Shown: positions 5,496 to 9,265 of the stretch, piece by piece
Position numbering within the stretch: position 1 is the first letter of the stretch
How the letters are laid out: each line of letters starts with the position of its first letter
Source: Limiplasma sp964504385
GTDB lineage: Bacteria > Bacillota > Clostridia > Christensenellales > Aristaeellaceae
NCBI GenBank assembly: GCA_964504385.1
Contig: CAZDEF010000088.1
Location: forward strand, 1-9,265
DNA length: 9,265 nucleotides
Direction: 5' to 3'
The notes under the pieces: generated by a model
The model's database searches: none
The model's input: only the letters and a program-made list of their open reading frames with translations
Told to the model about the DNA's origin: nothing
Made by a program: the position numbers and the translations under genes

Positions 5496-6584
5496 ATGAA
5501 CTATCGTGTAGGCATCATCGGCGCAACGGGCATGGTCGGCCAGCGCTTTGCGCTGCTTTTGAAGGATCACCCTTGGTTCCACGTCACCTGCGTAGCGGCA
5601 AGCGCCCGCAGCGCCGGCAAAACCTATGCCGAAGCGGTAGCGGGCCGCTGGGCCTTCAAGGGCACGCCCATTCCCGAAAACATTGCCGGACTGACCGTGA
5701 TGGACGCGGCGCAGGTGGAAGAGATCGCCAAATTGGTGGATTTTGTGTTCTGCGCCGTGGACATGAAGAAGGATGAGATCCGTGCGCTGGAGGAACGCTA
5801 TGCCACGGCGGAGATCCCGGTCGTGAGCAACAACAGCGCCAACCGCCACACCCCTGATGTGCCCATGATGATTCCCGAGCTCAACGGCGACCATGCCAAG
5901 ATCATCGAGGCGCAGCGCAAGCGGCTGGGCACCAAGGTGGGTTTCATCGCCGTCAAGCCCAACTGCTCCATCCAGAGCTATGTGCCCGCCCTGTGGCCCC
6001 TGCTGGGCTACGGCGTGCAGAGCGTGGTGGTGTGCACCTATCAGGCCATCAGCGGTGCAGGCAAGACCTTTGACACATGGCCGGAGATGATCGACAACGT
6101 CATCCCCTACATCGGCGGCGAGGATGAAAAGAGCGAGCAGGAACCACTCAAGATCTTCGGCCACATCGAAGGCGACCGCATCGTGGATGCGACCGCTCCC
6201 GTGATCTCTGCCCAGTGTCTGCGTGTGCCCGCTTCCGACGGCCACATGGCCGCGGTCAGCGTGCGTTTCCGTCAGAAGCCCTCTATTGAGGATATCCGCA
6301 TCAAGTGGGATCGCTTCCACACGGCGATCGAGGGACTGGATCTGCCGTCCGCTCCCAAAAAGTTTCTGCACTATTTCGAGGATCCCGCCCGTCCGCAAAC
6401 CCGGCTGGATCGCGATCTGGAGGGCGGCATGGCCATCTCCATCGGCCGTCTGCGCGAGGATCCCGTCATGGGCTTCAAGTTCGTCTGTCTCAGCCACAAC
6501 ACGCTGCGCGGCGCTGCGGGCGGCGGCGTGCTGAGCGCGGAATATCTGTGCAAAATGGGCTACATTCCGCAGAAGGAATGCTGA
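5496..6584 (+). CDS. asd: Aspartate-semialdehyde dehydrogenase
   Basis: The 362-aa enzyme reduces L-4-aspartyl phosphate to L-aspartate 4-semialdehyde with NADPH, the branch point to lysine/DAP, threonine and methionine. The N-terminal dinucleotide loop is GATGMVGQRF (9-18). SNNSANR (111-117) precedes the catalytic domain, KPNCS carries the nucleophile Cys157, QAISGAGK follows, and DGH supplies the catalytic His250. Length and motifs match the archaeal/fungal-type Asd rather than the E. coli type; this form also occurs in many Firmicutes. GGAGG (5483-5487) is 8 nt before the ATG. It is the first gene of the operon, 21 bp before dapA. Confidence 0.95.
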   Translation: MNYRVGIIGATGMVGQRFALLLKDHPWFHVTCVAASARSAGKTYAEAVAGRWAFKGTPIPENIAGLTVMDAAQVEEIAKLVDFVFCAVDMKKDEIRALEERYATAEIPVVSNNSANRHTPDVPMMIPELNGDHAKIIEAQRKRLGTKVGFIAVKPNCSIQSYVPALWPLLGYGVQSVVVCTYQAISGAGKTFDTWPEMIDNVIPYIGGEDEKSEQEPLKIFGHIEGDRIVDATAPVISAQCLRVPASDGHMAAVSVRFRQKPSIEDIRIKWDRFHTAIEGLDLPSAPKKFLHYFEDPARPQTRLDRDLEGGMAISIGRLREDPVMGFKFVCLSHNTLRGAAGGGVLSAEYLCKMGYIPQKEC

Positions 6585-6605
6585 GCTCCGGAGGGAAGGT
6601 AACGC

Positions 6606-7487
6606 ATGAATCAGCCTTTGTTCCGTGGCAGCGCCGTAGCGCTGGTCACGCCCTTTGAAAACGGCAGGGTGGATGTTTCTGCCCTGCGCCGTCTGGTGGA
6701 TCTGCAGCTGGAGGGCGGCACCGCCGCCATCGTCAGCTGCGGCACCACCGGCGAACCTTCCACGCTGACTGCGCAGGAGCGCGAGACCGTCATCCGCGAA
6801 ACGGTGAAGTCGGTGAACGGCCGCGTGCCCGTCATCTGCGGCACCGGCAGCAACAACACGCAGGCAGTGGTGGAAAACGAACGCCGCTACCGCGATCTGG
6901 GCTGCGCGGCGCAGCTGGTGGTAACGCCCTATTACAACAAGACCACGCAGGAGGGGCTCTACGCCCACTTCATGCACATTGCCGAGCACACCGAGCTGCC
7001 CATCATCCTCTACAACGTGCCCAGCCGTACCAATCTGGACATCAGCGCCGTCACGCTCAAGCGGCTGGCGGCCAGCCAGCGCTTCATTGCGCTGAAGGAA
7101 AGCAGCTACAGCGTGCCCGCCATTCTGGAAAAGCTGAGCGCCATCGAAGGACAGATGTGCCTGTACAGCGGCAACGATGACATGGTGTACCCGCTGCTGG
7201 CGCTGGGTGCGCAGGGCGTGATCTCCGTGGTGAGCAACATCGCCCCCCGCCTGATGAGCGACATGGTGGGCCATTACTTTGCGGGCGATCTGCAGCGCTC
7301 CCGCGAGCTTCAGGTAAAGAGCCTGCCGCTGGTGCGCGCGCTGTTCAACGAGGTAAGCCCCATCCCCTGCAAATATGCCATGCAGAAGCTGGGGCTGTGC
7401 GGGGGCGAATTGCGGTTGCCGCTGATCGAAGCGAGCGAAGCCACCCGGCAGATGATGGACGTGGCGCTGGCGGATGTGCTGGCCTGA
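6606..7487 (+). CDS. dapA: 4-hydroxy-tetrahydrodipicolinate synthase
   Basis: The 293-aa product is full length for this family of TIM-barrel aldolases. It condenses pyruvate with aspartate semialdehyde, the product of the preceding gene, as the first committed step to DAP and lysine. GTTGE (46-50) is the conserved hydroxyl loop, Y110 lies in TPYYNK, Y136 in YNVPSR is the catalytic tyrosine, R141 binds the substrate carboxylate, and K164 in ALKESS forms the Schiff base with pyruvate. The start at 6606 has CCGGAGGGAAGG upstream. Whether lysine inhibits it cannot be judged by eye. It is followed by dapB after 40 bp. Confidence 0.96.
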   Translation: MNQPLFRGSAVALVTPFENGRVDVSALRRLVDLQLEGGTAAIVSCGTTGEPSTLTAQERETVIRETVKSVNGRVPVICGTGSNNTQAVVENERRYRDLGCAAQLVVTPYYNKTTQEGLYAHFMHIAEHTELPIILYNVPSRTNLDISAVTLKRLAASQRFIALKESSYSVPAILEKLSAIEGQMCLYSGNDDMVYPLLALGAQGVISVVSNIAPRLMSDMVGHYFAGDLQRSRELQVKSLPLVRALFNEVSPIPCKYAMQKLGLCGGELRLPLIEASEATRQMMDVALADVLA

Positions 7488-7527
7488 GCGATCCAAGCCT
7501 ACTACACTTTCTGGAGATGAACTTCCC

Positions 7528-8286
7528 ATGAATATTCTCCTTGGCGGCGCATTGGGCCGCATGGGCCGCGAGATCGCTCTCGCGGCCGAATCTTCCCATC
7601 ACCGCATTGCCGCCGGCGTGGACGTGGCCTATGCGGGACAACCCTGCGCCTTCCCCGTCTTTCAGAGCTACGACCGGGTGCAGGGCGATTTTGACGTGCT
7701 GATCGATTTTTCCCGTCCGGACGCGCTGCCGGAACTGCTGCAGCTGGCCGTGGAAAAGCATCTGCCCACCGTGCTGTGCGCCACCGGCTACAACGACGTG
7801 GAGCTGGCCGCCATCGCCGAAGCCGCCCAGCACGCCCCCATTCTGCGCAGTGCCAACATGAGCCTTGGCGTGAACGTGCTGACCGAGCTGGCCGCTATGG
7901 CCGCGCGCACGCTGGAAGGCTTTGATATCGAAATCGTAGAAAAGCATCACCGCATGAAAGCAGACAGCCCCAGCGGAACCGCCATGATGCTTTATGAAGC
8001 CGTACAAAAAGAAAAAGGCCCCCAAACAGAGCCTCTGTATGGTCGCTACGGCCGTACTCACAAGCGCACGGACGGTGAGATCGGCATTCACGCGGTGCGC
8101 GGCGGCACGGTAACGGGCGAGCATGAGATCGGTTACTATGGAAACGGCGAGCAGATCATTCTCACCCACCGGGCAGAAAACCGTTCGCTGTTTGCGCAGG
8201 GTGCACTAAAAGCGGCAAGCTATCTGCTGAACAAACCTGCCGGGTCATATTCGATGCGCGATGTCGTTCGCGAAATGCTGGGCTGA
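7528..8286 (+). CDS. dapB: 4-hydroxy-tetrahydrodipicolinate reductase
   Basis: The 252-aa enzyme reduces the DapA product to tetrahydrodipicolinate using NAD(P)H. GGALGRMGRE (6-15) is the cofactor-binding loop, ATGY (85-88) and SANMSLGVN (108-116) line the active site, and EKHHRMKADSPSGTA (138-152) holds the catalytic His140/His141 and Lys144. I chose ATG 7528 because the cofactor loop starts six residues in; the open frame extends upstream into dapA without support. GGAG (7513-7516) is 11 nt away, a slightly long spacing. It is the last gene of the operon and ends 6 bp from the convergent regulator, with no terminator hairpin between them. Confidence 0.96.
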   Translation: MNILLGGALGRMGREIALAAESSHHRIAAGVDVAYAGQPCAFPVFQSYDRVQGDFDVLIDFSRPDALPELLQLAVEKHLPTVLCATGYNDVELAAIAEAAQHAPILRSANMSLGVNVLTELAAMAARTLEGFDIEIVEKHHRMKADSPSGTAMMLYEAVQKEKGPQTEPLYGRYGRTHKRTDGEIGIHAVRGGTVTGEHEIGYYGNGEQIILTHRAENRSLFAQGALKAASYLLNKPAGSYSMRDVVREMLG

Positions 8287-8292
8287 GGAACG

Positions 8293-8616
8293 TTACTTCT
8301 TTTCCTCGTCGTTGATATCGTCCTCATCGTCCCAGTAAAACAGCTCATCCTGCAATGTGGTGAGCAGCTGACGCATCACCTTCTGCGGGTGTTCGCTTCT
8401 CTTATGCCGCAGGCTTGCGTACAGCAGCATATCCACGCTTACGTCCATGGCGTTGGCCATCGCCACCAGCGTTTCTAAGCTGGCCTTGCGCGATCCGCGC
8501 TCCACATGCCCGATGAACGATGTGCTTACGCCAATTTTCTTGGCCAGCTTCTCCTGCGTCCAGCCCAACTGGAGCCGCTTGAGACGCACACGCCTTCCCA
8601 GATCCATATAATCCAT
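8293..8616 (-). CDS. XRE-family HTH transcriptional regulator
   Basis: The 107-aa protein has a helix-turn-helix of the Cro/C1 type at about residues 7-62: GRRVRLKRLQLGWTQEKLA, KKIGVSTSFIGHVERG as the recognition part, then SLETLVAMANAMDVSVDMLL. The tail is very acidic (WDDEDDINDEEKK) and might mediate dimerisation or partner contacts. Family members bind DNA as dimers and repress or activate nearby genes; the target here is unknown. The start at 8616 has AAAGGG (8628-8623) 6 nt upstream. The gene converges on dapB, so the 3' ends probably overlap as transcripts. There is no phage or toxin-antitoxin partner beside it. Confidence 0.88.
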   Translation of the reverse strand: MDYMDLGRRVRLKRLQLGWTQEKLAKKIGVSTSFIGHVERGSRKASLETLVAMANAMDVSVDMLLYASLRHKRSEHPQKVMRQLLTTLQDELFYWDDEDDINDEEKK

Positions 8617-8666
8617 TTAATGCCCTTTCTGCCATCAGCGTCGTTCGTGTAGATCCCCTATCGACC

Positions 8667-8695
8667 ATCATAACGAAATCTTAGTTGCTTTTCAA
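8667..8695 (-). promoter_or_regulatory. Promoter of the XRE regulator gene
   Basis: On the minus strand TTGAAA (8695-8690) and TATGAT (8672-8667) have a 17-bp spacer, about 50 bp upstream of the start codon. Both hexamers are close to consensus. Confidence 0.65.
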
Positions 8696-8749
8696 GTGTT
8701 TGTCAGTTTTTTATTGTTGCCAATAGAATTATTTTACATATCCCATTTG

Positions 8750-8788
8750 AACCCGACCGGCGCAGTCAAGCATTGCGCCGGTCGGGTT
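8750..8788 (-). terminator. Strong hairpin downstream of the HAD phosphatase gene
   Basis: A perfect 15-bp stem (8750-8764 with 8774-8788, core CCCGACCGGCGCA) with a 9-nt loop lies 14 bp past the stop codon of the HAD gene. On the minus strand the trailing bases are TTCAAAT, only a short U run, while the plus strand reads GGGTTTT. It most likely ends the HAD transcript and insulates the XRE gene; it may work in both directions. Confidence 0.7.
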
Positions 8789-8801
8789 TTGGGGCTCATT
8801 T

Positions 8802-9265
8802 TCACTTCTGCGAGCGTGCAATGGCTGCAATATCGCCCACGCCATTGAGCATGACGGTAGGCCGATAGGCATAGGTTTTCAGGGTCTCCGGGGTGGAAAC
8901 GCCGGACAGCACCAGCACGGTGGACATGCCGCTTTCCAGTCCGGAGATCACATCGGTATCCATCCGGTCGCCCACCATGACGGCCTCGCCCGAATGGCAG
9001 CCCAGCAGCTTCAGGCCCGTGCGCATCATCAGCGGGTTGGGTTTTCCGCAGAAATAGGCCTGCTTGCCAGTGGCCATTTCAATGGGAGCGATCAGGGCGC
9101 GGCAGGCCGGAGCGATGCCGTTTTCGATCGGGCCGGAAACATCGGAGTTAGCGCCGATCAGCTTGGCCCCCTGCAGCACAAGATTGGTGGCCTTGGTCAG
9201 CGTATCCAGCGAATAGGAACGGCCCTCCCCCACCACCACATAATCGGGGTTCACATCGTTCATGG
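8802..9265 (-). CDS. HAD-superfamily phosphatase, NagD-like (partial, C-terminal part)
   Basis: About 154 codons are visible; the 5' part lies beyond the right edge, so the methionine at 9263 is internal and not the start. Full-length relatives have about 260-270 residues, so the N-terminal DxDGT motif is missing here only because of the window. The visible part begins in the cap domain (DVNPDYVVVGEG, LIGANSD, PACRALIAPIEMATG) and returns to the core with CGKPNP (motif III lysine) and GDRMDTDV (motif IV acidic residues for Mg2+). This matches HAD-IIA phosphatases such as NagD, soluble enzymes acting on sugar or nucleotide phosphates. The true substrate is unknown. Confidence 0.9.
   Translation of the reverse strand, partial: MNDVNPDYVVVGEGRSYSLDTLTKATNLVLQGAKLIGANSDVSGPIENGIAPACRALIAPIEMATGKQAYFCGKPNPLMMRTGLKLLGCHSGEAVMVGDRMDTDVISGLESGMSTVLVLSGVSTPETLKTYAYRPTVMLNGVGDIAAIARSQK

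Noticed and set aside
5476..5499. Seven-codon upstream frame (MKRRLPS) whose stop overlaps the asd start
   Set aside because: It has no ribosome binding site and no run of lysine codons, so a leader-peptide role is not supported.
7474..7527. Upstream start for dapB within the end of dapA
   Set aside because: The conserved cofactor loop begins six residues after ATG 7528, so the longer form would add an unneeded non-conserved tail.

Overview
The window looks like chromosomal DNA from a GC-rich member of the Firmicutes, probably an uncultivated gut-type Clostridia (Christensenellales or Oscillospirales-like). This is inferred from the strong AGGAGG-type ribosome binding sites, sigma-A-like promoters, the DUF3842, C_GCAxxG_C_C and YcxB families, an ECF transporter S component, and a TRAP-like binding protein whose signal peptide is typical of that group. 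The genus cannot be determined from the sequence. I see no tRNA, rRNA, CRISPR array, insertion sequence or prophage gene.

Layout. Positions 1-136 (minus) hold the first 45 codons of a secreted, TRAP DctP-like solute-binding protein, with a good promoter at 205-233. A 239-bp AT-rich divergent region separates it from a YcxB-like membrane protein (376-921, plus). A promoter at 930-958 and a structured leader precede a run of six closely spaced plus-strand genes (1071-5363): an ECF transporter S component, a two-domain P-loop (uridine kinase-like) protein, a DUF3842 protein with a TTG start, an Mrp/NBP35-type Fe-S carrier ATPase, a C_GCAxxG_C_C cysteine protein, and a cytoplasmic alpha/beta hydrolase. 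A hairpin lies before the hydrolase. A second unit begins with a promoter overlapping the hydrolase stop codon and encodes three consecutive steps of lysine/diaminopimelate synthesis: asd (5496-6584), dapA (6606-7487) and dapB (7528-8286). Converging on dapB, 6 bp away, is a small XRE-type regulator (8293-8616, minus) with its own promoter. A strong hairpin at 8750-8788 then separates it from the 3' part of a NagD-like HAD phosphatase (8802 to the window end, minus).

How the genes fit together. Asd, DapA and DapB convert aspartyl phosphate to tetrahydrodipicolinate, the precursor of meso-DAP and lysine; the remaining steps must be encoded elsewhere. The S component has no ATPase or T subunit nearby, so it presumably uses a shared energizing module. 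Its tight linkage to a small-molecule kinase-like protein suggests uptake followed by phosphorylation, but neither substrate can be read from the sequence. The DUF3842, Mrp and C_GCAxxG_C_C genes form a compact block that may act in Fe-S or thiol chemistry. No obviously new defence or mobile system is visible. The least explained parts are the ECF/kinase pair with its leader, and the DUF3842-Mrp-cysteine protein block.
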